Positions 13,370 to 25,621 of a DNA stretch of 64,000 bases are shown here, one piece after another. The stretch spans positions 5,466,118-5,530,117 of the forward strand of contig OY848917.1 in the NCBI GenBank assembly GCA_963693285.1, in the 5' to 3' direction. The stretch's first letter is position 1. The number at the start of each line of letters is the position of its first letter. Source of the DNA: Xestospongia muta (lineage: Eukaryota; Porifera; Demospongiae; Haplosclerida; Petrosiidae). The notes beneath the pieces were generated by a model. It worked only from the letters and a program-made list of their open reading frames with translations. It searched no databases and was not told the DNA's origin. Both the position numbers and the translations under genes were made by a program.

Positions 13370-15920
13370 TTAGATATAACAGCTAGGACAGTAATAGGTT
13401 CCCACTCTCTCAAAGAAATTATTTCCAACCAGCAGTTGTTCACATTTCTATATATTGAAAAAAGCATGAGAAAAGATATTGTCATAAATAACAGCAAACT
13501 AATGATGAAAGAGATTTCAATGTCATGTCAACAAGTCTTAGTTGATTTGGACTATATGCTTGTATATGTAATATTATTAAATAAACAATGGGAATAACTA
13601 CAAATTCAGTTACCTCACAAAATGTTATTAAACAAGTTATTAATAAGGTAATTATTTTTAAGATTATATATAAGTATATTACATGTAATGTAAACACTTA
13701 CCGTGCATTTGAAACAATCAGTATGTCAGCGATAAGTTCCTTGTTTTTTTAAAACTATTTGGAGCAAGCAGATCACTCCAAGTAAAATATTTCATGCTAC
13801 CCTTGCACCTCTTACAGTCATTATATAGCCATGTTCCATTAGGTAGGCATGCACTTTTTATGGCAGCAACTATAAGGTGATCTTTGCAAATATAGCATAT
13901 TTTGGTTCACCAGCATCTTCATGACAATAATTCTAATCATTCAATTGAATATCAGTCTAACATAAAAGACAAGAATTATAATTAATTAATTATAATTTAA
14001 ATGCAAAATACAGTCTCACATAATTATACGGATTTACTGCACAAGGAGACCAAAGATTTCATGATTACATTGCTCATCAAAATCTCAATTCTTTTACATG
14101 CATCAGCCATATTGGGTTGTCAGAAATTCACAGATTATTATTGGCAGGTACTTTATAATTAAAAAAAGCTACATCACATTAAAATTGCCCAATTGAGCTA
14201 AATGTTACTTTAGACTTTGAATTAGTAAAAGCTTTATTATATAAACAAATCATGTAGCTGATGTTAATGCTAACACAGACAGATATGAGAAAGTTAGAAG
14301 AGCAGTATAATAATTAAAATTGCTTTAAAAAGTTATTACTTAATTAATAATATTATTTATAATCTTTAACTACAATACAAACCTCTCCTTCTCTCACTAT
14401 CAGCTTTTGACAAATAACACAATCTCTCACAATATTTCTACTATCATCAAGGGGTTTACACTCATCTCTTTGTCTTTGTTGTTCTTGAATTTTTTTTTCT
14501 CAGGGCATTTCTTAAGTAGACTATACAATCATCATACGCTAAAAGTGACAGCCTCAATACAAAAAGGTCATCTTTACACTGATGACACATTGAGTGATCT
14601 AGATGAATTCCTTGATCTTCACAGGCAGTTCACTTTCCCTGAAGTAGAACCATATTGGGAGCTAATTGTATTCATTGTTCCGTGGAACAATAATATGATA
14701 TGATGTGAATACATACTAAGATATTCTCAATAAGACATGTTAACCAACAGATTAATTAGAACTTTATAACAATCAATTGATGACCAGGCTTGCTTATATA
14801 ATATCAGAAATATATTAAAACATAGGGCTTACTTGATTTCCTTGGAGCACACATCACATACCTTTGCTTGTAAGGGATGATATATTAATACAGAATTCTG
14901 TAAACAACAATTAGTATCAACTCTCCAAAATAAAATAAAAATTGATGATAATGACATCTCAATACTTTGAGATACTTTGAAATTAAATCATTACTTTCAT
15001 GTCTCATGCAGGTGCTCAAAATAAGAACTAATAAGTTAATTATCAGTTACTTTTGTAAAAAAAGTTGTTAAGCTCTTATTAATATTTAAGTTATCATGAG
15101 CTAACATAGAAGTAACGATTGTAAAAGAAAGTTGAATAATTTATCTGGTTTATATGTTCGTACATTCTAAAAATAAACAAATAAATATTATTTATAATAC
15201 TTATTTCATTCTGAAAAAGTTCTACTCTAATATCTATGCTATAACAATAATTTAAGCATGAATAGAACAATTGAAGAGAACATGAAATGCTGAAAAGCTG
15301 ATGCTCTTAGAGTAGGAAACAGAAAATACTTATATCATTGTGAGCCCCTACTCACAACAGTCACTCCACGACATCTATTTATTACTTGAACTTGCGTTTT
15401 TCAATTGGATTAATTTTAAACTTAACTAGCACTGTCTTATGCAAGATAACTCATCACTGTGTTTGAGCACATTATTACTATCAACAAGCCATCATTTAAC
15501 TACTATCTTATATATAGAATTTTGTAAAATATAGAAATGACATTATGTGTGTATGTGTGCTCAGGTACATGTATTAATGTCTTGCACATAATTGACATCA
15601 GTTGGTGCATGTCAATGATAATAGTAATTGTTCTAACTTTCATATTTTACTGCATGATATATAATTAGTCTGGTACAGCCGACCCTTTCACACGGGGAGG
15701 AAGGATCAGCCATGCCAGACTAGACGTGGAACAGTGTAAAGCACTAACTTGCTACATTCCTGCATATCATGTGATTAGATATCACTTTCACTGTTTTTAT
15801 GGATCAGTGTTCTTTCCAGCTACCTTAGCAGACTATGTAGTAACAGTTTTACTATCTCTTCATAAGGTCCCTGTCTCTTCTAACACACCAAGTAGATAGT
15901 CCAGTAGCAAGACCCCGTAA
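13370..15920 (-). pseudogene. Degenerate kinase-LIM paralogue, copy A (C-A)
   Basis: Scattered minus-strand exons match the K gene in order. A first kinase exon lies at about 15920-15730, with its ATG replaced. A short exon near 15170-15140 is related to the VRTYEPDLADD exon. A zinc-binding exon near 14890-14830 reads QAKVCDVCSKEIK. A LIM1 exon near 14590-14385 has lost several Cys ligands. A LIM2 exon at about 13925-13702 carries a frameshift and a TGA where Trp stands in RQGSQFWHPQC. The terminal exon 13447-13370 ends in CPSCYI and a stop. The main kinase exon is absent. A short palindromic element (15666-15722) sits beside the first exon. Confidence 0.7.
15666..15722. mobile_element. 57-bp palindromic element
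   Basis: Near-perfect inverted repeat beginning TAGTCTGGTACAGCC and ending GGCATGCCAGACTA-like in reverse (TAGTCTGGCATGGCTGA). The ends resemble those of the 649-bp foldback element at 55843 (TAGTCTCGCGTAGCCAG), so it may be a minimal relative. It is duplicated at 31745-31801. Confidence 0.55.
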
Positions 15921-16253
15921 CAAATATGTACTACTTCACGAATGTGCTGCTAATTTCAACAGAGTAAGTGAAGGCCGTGATAACGTAATATATTTCAACG
16001 TATGCCTTTTCGCCCACTCACATTTTCAAGATATTAATAATTAACAGCCTAATATACACAAGTAGTATAATATTATAGTAATAATTAATATATAATTTTT
16101 TTAGTTTGCATTTTGTATGTGCAGGCGAACAGGTATCAGATCAACACTTCCAATGTTCACGTGTAATAATTATAAGTTACCAACTATACTGAACAACAAA
16201 ACAAATCTAATCATAATAGAAAAAGAAAAAGGAACATAGCAATATTAAATCAG

Positions 16254-19200
16254 TTAGTTACATCTAGGACAAAAGACCATATTTTCTGTCACAGAGTAGT
16301 TATTTCCAAGTAACTTTTGATCACATTTCTGTATGATAGAGAAAACAGAAAAAAATATATTATATAAAACTGCCTTCCCAGACTGCCTTTAAATGCCTTC
16401 TAGTTATAAGTATTGTGCAGCCCCTCTACAGCTTCCACGTGTCAACATTTATACAATATATTGATTAACAATGTGAATTTTTCTATTTGGAGCCCAAAGC
16501 AGGTGTTCCTAATATTTTTAGGACCATGTGTTATATTTGTATATGGGTTTGTTAATTTTATCATTGTTGTGCATGACTAACAAAGAAAATGAATAAAATA
16601 TATTGACTTTTAATGTCTTATGCAACCAACAAATTTTTATTACTCATACCACAAGGAAATGATGGGCCTGACTAATCAGAGGTAGTGGCTTCTAAGGCAG
16701 CAACATAGCTTGTTCAGTCTTTACTATTAGAAAAACCAAATCATTTAAAAACAAAGTTAGGGTGATTTTTCAACATTATAATTCTGTTCATAATTAGTAT
16801 TGTTGCTTTATGTAGTCTTGCTTATGATTTTTATGACAGAATATGACAGCGAATTATCTAAGTTCGACTAAATTGAATTGGTCTAGTGTTCAGTGTATTG
16901 TACGTCAATGAACACTGACAGCATTTAATAATGATAAAGAAACATGTTCTTACAACCTATGAAGTACTATAGCATATAGTGGATAGTTCTAGAGGACATA
17001 GAATACTGGCAAATTGATACAAAATAGATTTTGGCAAAATTAAATTTGTGAATGACTTGTTATGCCTGCTACCACATCTCTAATTAAACTATCAGAGGAT
17101 GAAATTTAAAGGTATGAAACACAATTCACGAAGCTAGCCAACAATAATTTTCTCCCTCCTAAATTACTTGCTATATGGTATATGATGACAGAGCAGATTG
17201 TAATCATTTATTCCATACTAAAAATATCACTTCAACAACATCATTAATAATCTTTAATGCATTATTACACAATATTATGACATGTCAACACTTACTACAC
17301 ATTTAAAGCATTGTGGATGCCAGAATTGACTTCCTTGTCTCTTCAAATTACGTCGTTCATGTAGATCCTCCTTAGTAAATAATTTAAAGCAGCCCTTGCA
17401 TATCTTACAGTCATTACATAACCACATTCCATGAGGTACCAAACGAGCATTTTTTATATCAGTAGCAGTAATGTGCTTACAACACAGAAAGCATTTCTTG
17501 ACTTGCTTGCATTTGTCATGGCAATATTTTCCATCATCCAACTGAAAATATGACTAATAGAGAAAAGGCAATTAATAAACTTATTATGCATAGAGCATAA
17601 TGAAATTAATTTAACTTTCATAAGTAATCCTATGGGTGGAGTCTGATTTGACACAAATTATTTCTAATATATTTAACAATTATACAAAAATTGTTAACTT
17701 TTACTATTGGCAGACAAAGAATAAGCATAAAACTGGGTTATATTAAGGCAGCTTAGAGTTTACAAGAAAAAGCATTAAAATTACATTGTTATTTAGTCAT
17801 TCGCTATTCTAACATACTTATACCAGCTTGCCCATACGCCCACTCACTTAACATCTGATGACTTTAGTTCAATTTCTTGGCATAGTAACATTATTTACAG
17901 ACAATATGGTTGATTACAGACAAATTTGTTCCAGATAATGCAAGTAGTAGTTACTAGACTTATGCACATGAAAGCTTCTAGGACTATTTTCAATGAACTA
18001 TCATCTTTTTATTTCTATATGGTTGGTTGATAACAATTTAACAATTTATGCAGCTGGTGATGTAATAATTTGAGAATATAACAAAATACCCGAAAAATGG
18101 TTAAAATTCCAAATAATTAACATAAACATCCTTTATCAAATTAAGCAAGTGGGCATCTGGGTACAAATTTATCTAAATACATACCTCTTCTCCTATCACC
18201 ACTGGTTTTTGACAAACTTTTTATCCATTTTCATCATTAAAAATGTTTTATTACTCATGTTTGAAAAATCAGCAAGCATTACCATCACTTGTACAACTCT
18301 AATCTTATTTTGCCTGATCTACAATTGCAACAGTGTATAAAATCATACCAATGTTTGGGAAATTGCACTGCTATAAAGTAGTTCAAAAGGTTAATGAAAC
18401 ATCAACTATTTTTCGAAACAACAATTGTCCTATCATGCAAACATATTCTACTAACCATGTTGTCAATGTGTATACATGTGTAGAGTATGTAAATGTACTA
18501 GCTAGTACATTGAATTAGCACAAGCATCCTGGCATGAATTGAGGAAAATAGGAACCCTTGAGCAAAGGAGAATATCCTGACATGATTAGGCAAAAATTAT
18601 TTCTGATTAAAATTAGTTCATCTAGAATTGACGTAAAAACTCGAAAATGCATAGTTTTGTGTTCAAAATAATGATTTTTATACTATTTAACAAAACTATT
18701 TTTTATCATCATTAACTATAATCATTAATTTTGTCATAAATAGAGAACTGATAAATAGTTATCAGAAAAACTAGTCGACATTCTTTTGCTGGTTTCCATA
18801 CTAGCTAAGTAGCCTATTTGTAGTGATTTTAGGAAATATCTTTTTAAGAATAGGCTAAATAACTTTCTCATAACTAAACATTGCTTATGGAGAGATTGTA
18901 AGCCTTTGCAGTGACATATTTAAGTTCTACCCTTGCATTGTGTCTCTTCCAACATCTTTTGCCCTTTATACCAAAATGTGTATACCTGTACATGTACATA
19001 AATGTACTAACTATAACTTTAAATTAACATAAATTATCATCTTATCTTATACATATATACCTCCTGTTCTCTAACAATTGGATTTTGACAAACAAAACAC
19101 TCCAAAAGTGATTTCTTGTTATCTTCCAAAGCCTTTGCTGATCTTATTCTATTTTGACGTTTTTGTTGATCTTTCTTTTTCTGAAGGCAATCTCTACAAT

Positions 19201-22200
19201 AGACAACACCATTATCAAACACCAACATTGTGCTATGATCTAATTCCTTTCGACAGTGATGACACCTCGAATGAGCCTCATGATAAGACTTTCCATTAAA
19301 TTCAATATATTCTTCATGTATCCTGTAACAAATGTAGTGAAATAATAAGTCAATGGAAACAACAGTCAGAGGTACATGTATTTATTGGATGTAGTGGCAT
19401 TAGTGATTGATTGTAAGTATTAGTTGCCAATAATTACAAACAACATTAAAATACAGGATGAAGACTCAAAGATAATAATAATACAGAAAAATGATTATAG
19501 CTGCTCCAGAATGAAGTATCAAGGATTATAGTTGCTCCTATTTACTGAAGGTAGGTGAGTACACTTTGCTTAATTCTCAAAGTCATTTCAATGATTTCAT
19601 AGTCTAGCCTAATGACTGACAATGCTACTTGAGGACATCTACTAATGTGCACTCTAAGGACATGTATGGATGTATGCCACAACATAAAATCATTCTAGTA
19701 CTTTTACTGAAGCAATAGAAACATAGTACATTGATGATGGCAGATAGAAGCATAAGGCGTAAAGCAACTAATTAGTAATGAAATGCACTAAAGTGCTTAA
19801 CCTCGCTGTGGTGGGCAGTGTAGATCTATACTGCAGAGTGCAGAGTGCATGTACATTTAACATTCCACAAGCTTAATGGTATGGTAAATTACTAATGGCT
19901 CAGCTTTACTTTGACAATAGTCAACTTACTGGCCAACTTGAAAACTAATTGACCATAAGGCACAACCAAGCAAATTTCTTTAATTTAGCCCTCTCAAGTG
20001 ATGTATACCAGACAACAGATATCTCACATGATGCACAAGATGATTATTGATGACTCAGCATTTCTCTTCAGTCAGCTTTGCTGTTTAGTGCGTCTACTTG
20101 GTGTTTTGCACTCTAATTGCCAACAGGTCCAATACTTTCCAACTTCTTAGTAAAAGTTAGTGATTCTCCAATGACAGCTATGGTGCTAGTATTTTTAGTT
20201 CACACTCAATGTATCAACAAAGATAACTGCCAAAAGTAAAACTGTCATAACTTTCCAAAGAAGTATTTTTGCAAAAATTCTCACTTTGAAAAGTTGGAAA
20301 ATGTCATAAGCTGTATGCAGGAGTTTTTATTGATTTCTCGAGTCTTCACTGAGACCTGTGTTTTTTCAAAGGTTTTTTAGACTTTTAAAGCTTTTTGTTC
20401 GTTTGACACTCCTTTTAGTAGTATTCTTAAGAAGTACAGACGTTTTGCTACCGTCCACTATAGTATGGTGGCTATCAATGCCGTGTTTGCTGAGTTAAAG
20501 CAGTTCAAAGCCATTTGCCTGGGTAACAGACACACACACACACACTGACAGACTACAGTACCCTTGCTATGCACCCACGCACAGCAAGGTTAATAAGCAA
20601 TTACAAATGGTTCATAAGACAATCATAGGACAATATACATCCAGCATACAAAGCACATAGTTATAAAAATTTAGTATAGCTTACTTGATTTCATCAGAGC
20701 AAATAACACACACTTTCAGTGTTTGCTTGCGTGGATCTATAAATATAACAACAATGTGAAGTGTAAAGTGGTGTTATTTGTAACTCTGCCAGTACATAAT
20801 GATTAGCAATACCAAGTGCAAACTAGCCTTTGCTGCCTCTCAACCCTTATATTGCCTGACACACACAGATGGTATTACTAGACATGGCTCTAAAGTCTTA
20901 GTATATATATATATATATACATATATCTACTCATTGAACATCAACATGAGCTGGTTTCTTATTTTCATTTTCAATAACTTCTATAGTCATAGAGACTTTC
21001 TTGGCAAGAGAAACAATTGAAATGAGTACAATATTAGGATCAAATGCTGAAATCATTACATTCATGTCCCAGGTGCTTAAAACAAAAATTAATAAAGTGA
21101 ATACCCTATTAATTATCAGTTACTTTTGTGAAAAATGGATGCTGAGTCTTATTCGTGTTTAAGCAATGCTGGTACAAAAAGTTAAAGATTGGTGCTATAA
21201 ATGGTCTAGTCTTTAACCAATTTTGAAGGTTGGAGAGTTAGTTAGTAGAGTCTATGGTGCTGCTCAAAACGTTTTCTCAAGCTACAAAGGCTTATAACAG
21301 TTACAAACAAATTTAAAGCACTGGTGATAACAGTAATTAAATTCATCAGTTGCAATGTACATTATTTATAATTACTATGTGACCCAAAACAATCTTAGAA
21401 CTGTCTGGCAAACTGTACATGCCAGCCAGGTAGAACAAGAGCTCATTCAGAGGATACATTCTCCAATAATAAACATCTGTGTGTATGACTATAATATTAA
21501 AATATTCTAATTACCTTTAATAGACTGATCATCAGCTAAGTCTGGTTCATATGTTCTTACAGATTCTGAAAATAAATAAATAAATAAGTATTACAATAAT
21601 CATATCATTACACATTCTTGAAATCTGTGAATTGCAAAGTAAAATTGAGGAAATATTGTATTTGTAAATTAAACTTTCTGTAAACTTAAAATGCTATTGT
21701 TTTTATACATGTGATAACAAATGATAATGAAGAAAATTAAATTAAAGAATCAAATACTTTTTTTTTAATGTGATAATGTTCAGAGATATTGACTTTATTC
21801 TCTAAATTTAGTAATCTCACCTTCAATTTTTTTTGTATCTTTTTGAAAACAATCTGATTGACATTTTATAGTTAGGTTAACTGCATTCATTAGTAGAGGT
21901 AGCATTGTTTCATCTCCTCTGTCTAATACTTGTATTGTACTGGCTAATTGATTAGTATGTGGACGTGACTGAGGTCTGTTATGAAGACAATGTTCAGCTA
22001 GTTGTTTTAAAGGATTACTGGACTCTATTTCATCAAAGAGATATTTCCTTCTCTGTACCTCTGTTAATGCCATATTATCTTCATTAAATAGATCAGTAGG
22101 TACTGGCCACTTGTGAGTAAAAGTATGTAAAATAAGATTACCAAATGAGAAGATATCAATCTCAGGAGATATTGTCACACTCTGTCTTTGTACTTCAGGA

Positions 22201-24155
22201 GGTAAGTAAGATTGAATGTTAGGATATGACATCATCAAAATGTACTGCTTCATTAGTTGAGGCTCAACAATAGAAACAATTCCAACATCAGAGATTTTAG
22301 CTTTCAGACCTGAAGTTAGTAGTACATTGTTAGCAGTGAGGTCACGATGAACTATAGGTGGACTTTGTTTATGTAGATACAGTAGACCAAGAGATACATC
22401 CAGTAATATTGAGTTCTTGATATGATTAGGAATCATCTTGTAATGCTCCAGACACTGAGTTAGTGACATTGGTAGACACTCCATTACTAGAATAGGAATA
22501 TGAGAACCTGACTTGTAGTGGACTCCAAGAAACTGAACAAGATTAGGATGACGAAGTTTATATAGCCTGTAAATATAATATAAAATATTTAAAACAAGAA
22601 TTACATGTACACAGTTAAAGTTTGAGGGAAAAAATCATTAAAAGTAGCTCAAATCATTCAGCATATACAAATGATGAGAATACCTCTACATAGCATACAA
22701 ATACTGCCATGTAAAGCCAAAATTGTTATTGTATATGAAAAAGATGAGATCTTGTGACTATAGAATTCAATATTAAGAAACAAGTGGTCACAGCTGTGTA
22801 GTAACTATAATAACTGGTTATGAATAGGACAATTGTAGAGAACACCATCACAGTGACAATGAATTTAATTTAGACACAAGAAATGACTCACGTTAAGAAA
22901 GGTAAATACATGTTGCCAAATATTATTCATAAAGTCAATAATTTGGTTGTGGCAACTCCAAACTATCATAAACATGAGTAGAAAATTAAATTATTAAGAC
23001 TTTTTTTAAAATAGACTGTAATATAATGCTGAAAGATAGACATGCTTAGAGAGGAAAACAGAGAATACTTCCTCAGGCAATGTCATACATTGTAACATTA
23101 CATTATATACATATAATACATACATATATATGTATACATTGTAAATTGTAATGACATTGTAATTTCTATTAGAAAGGGAGCCTCTACTTACAACAGTAGA
23201 TGCATCAACTATTGGCACTAAAGACTATCAAGGTAAGTAAAATTGCCATAACTTCAAAAAGAAACCTTTTAAAAATTCCCAATATAAGTTTGTAGATACA
23301 TGTAATTGAATTTTGTACCCATAGCAGTTTTATTGGAGCAAACAATTGTTTCATCTTGTCTGTGCTTTATTGAAAGGTTTTTTCTGACTTTTCAAGCTTT
23401 GTCTACCTTTTATCTAGAGTGAACTTAACTTTTACTGCTTTTTGTCAAGTTTTATCTACATGGATATAGACACTGTTGTTGTTAAATTAAAGCTGTCCAA
23501 AGAGCATTGCCAGCTAATGGACACACACACACACAAAGTAAGTACCTCGCCTATGTCAAATAGGCAAGGACACAAAGATCTTAGCATAACAAGGTAAATA
23601 AAATCGCCATAATTTAGAGAACGAAGCATTTTAGAAAATTCCCAAGTTGAAACTGTACAAATTGCATATTGCACACACAGTAATTTTTGAAAGTGATAAT
23701 GCCTACCATATTGCCTATGCTTTGGAAACAGACAGGTGGACAGATTGACAAAGTCCTGTAATCCTCACCGAAACAGTGAGTGAGGGTTAATAGAATAAGA
23801 GGCCAACTAACATATTATTTCATAAAATACAAATGGCTGATGAAGGTTCTGCACTTTAGTGTTTTCATTGACATCAGTTGGTGCATGTTGACAATACTAT
23901 CACTGTTCTGACTGTACACTTTACCGTACGCCAGACTAGACATGTATACGTAGAAATAGTGGAACATACTAACCTGCTACATTCCTGCCTAGTACGTGAT
24001 TTGACATCACTTTCTCTGTCTTTACAATCAATCTTCTTTCCAGCTACTTTAGTACCATATAGTAACAGTTCTACCACTTCTCCGTAAGCTCCTCGTTCTA
24101 TCACTTTTCCTGTCTCCTCTAACTCAGGAAGTAGACAGTCTAGTGATAAGGCCAT
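16254..24155 (-). CDS. Chimeric kinase-LIM gene spanning the duplication junction (K-B)
   Basis: Minus-strand exons: 24155-23974, 22566-21821, 21565-21515, an exon near 21046-20920, 20736-20685, 19322-19061 (LIM1), 17541-17296 (LIM2, start of LIM3) and 16328-16254 (end of LIM3, stop). The kinase is tyrosine-kinase-like: glycine loop RGAYGEV, Lys40 in VAGKK, HRDLTANN at 134-141, DVG instead of DFG at 154-156, APE-like LPPEVQ. The three LIM domains keep their Cys/His pairs. The last two exons are a copy of gene D's exons and lie across the 18,22x junction, so this 3' end was acquired by the duplication. The exon near 20930 has TGA after AHVDVQ and a lost donor. Exon 21565-21515 ends, and exon 20736-20685 begins, in phase 1, so skipping keeps the frame (537 aa). 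Otherwise a kinase without LIM domains is made. The ATG at 24153-24155 matches copy A. Confidence 0.7.
20901..20945 (-). other. Destroyed splice donor and nonsense codon in K-B
   Basis: Copy A and pseudogene M read AAAGAGTAG followed by GTATGT or GTATAT here (minus strand). Copy B reads AATGAGTAG followed by ATATAT. One change makes TGA; the other removes the GT of the donor. A shortened TA repeat adjoins the site. Confidence 0.7.
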
Positions 24156-25621
24156 TTTCCCTCAAGTGAGGGCGTGGTGATGTAGTAATTAGATAAATGA
24201 TGTCGTCATCGAACGGCCTCTTTGCCCACTCCAATTTTGCCTAACATTTTTGCCTACTTAGGAAAAGGGTTAAGTTTTGGTGTGAGGCATGCCATGCAGA
24301 AAATCTTACCCATGCAAATTTAATTATTCCTGAGAAGCTAGCTAGATCTACATGTTAAGGCAAAACACAAGGTTAGTGACCTTGCTTAAATATAGATACA
24401 GCTAGAATCAGCATTGTTTCCAAAATACAATACTACTTTTCTTTGTAGAAGTCATCAAGTTTCCTTGTTGTAATCATTGCTATAAAAAATCTAGGAGTTC
24501 CATAAACAAAGGTGCCAGTATTTGAACACCTTTACTAAAGTCTTCCTTTGTCCGATCCAACTGTCTATATAAAATTATTTTTAAATTTTAGACAAATTAG
24601 GACACAATATATACGGTGTATTAGACAAGGTGACCATAAACTTCAGTCCCTTAGTCCACTGAGACATTGAAGTCAGCCTATGATTTAGCTAGTATATTAT
24701 TCATTCTTGATGTGGTCATTAATGAATACTGTCAGAAACCAGAACTTACACAACCACATGTGAAGTAACAAGAGTATGAGTGCTATATAATGTCTTGTCT
24801 GTGTTAAAAATGGAGTGTTATCAGTACCAACATTGAACAAAATATTTTCATTATGAATGCAGTTGAAATTTTATTTGGCAGGCATTTTGCATTCTTCTGA
24901 AGCAGGTACAACTTAATTCTGAACCTGATTTTATCATTCTGAAGTCATAATTGTTTGTAATGTAAGCAATCAATCAGCATGCAAGTGATCTTTCAATATG
25001 CAAGCATTTAACACTATATTCTAAAATGGAATTATAATTATATTACTCTGGATCCGATTATAACTTTCTTGATATACCATTTGATAGAATGTCTGTACTA
25101 ACTTAAAACAACATTCTACAAGTGATTATCACATCATTCTGTAGGTGATCTATCACTCTATAGGCACAAATAATTTTAATAGCATGGATGTGGTCAGAAT
25201 TTTGCTTTAATATCTATTTAATTGGCTGTTGGTTGCTCATTTTAGCTTCTTTCATTAGCATATAAAAATGGTAAATGACAAAAACACTAATATAGCCACA
25301 ATCTACGAAATCATATTTATCTAAAAAAATCATCCATCTGATTTCAAAATTAAATTATTTATGAAATTTGCCTTAATAATGATGTTTTAAATGTTTTAGT
25401 GATTAAAATAGCAAAATGTCATTCCATAAAACCAAAAGAGAAAACTTCTTGAAAACTAAATCCATGACACAAGAAAACATGCTATGAATATGACTTAAAT
25501 AGGTTACATTTTGACAGAATTAAATTATTTTAACTGCAGAGTTGATTGATATCCTTGGGATTATAATAGTTTAATCTCTCCTTGTGTACATTACATAGTA
25601 CATTTATATGTATACACTTAC
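24156..25621. other. Spacer between K-B start and M-B end; no gene seen
   Basis: Copy-B equivalent of 8067-9558. No exon could be supported. The promoter of K-B presumably lies close to 24156; no clear TATA box or other motif was recognised. Confidence 0.5.

Larger units (their letters stand above)
2059..18221. repeat. 16.1-kb tandem segmental duplication, copy A
   Basis: This interval repeats almost base for base at 18222-34301, with an offset drifting from about 16.16 kb on the left to 16.08 kb on the right because of indels. Compare 12661-13320 with 28740-29400, where only a handful of substitutions are visible. The left edge is where 2059 (TATCCATTTTCATCATT) aligns with 18222; upstream of these points the two sequences are unrelated. 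The copy contains K-A, M-A, C-A and a copy of the last two exons of gene D. Confidence 0.93.

Noticed and set aside
16880..16925. Short hairpin GTGTTCA...TGAACAC
   Set aside because: Seven-base arms in AT-rich DNA are expected by chance.
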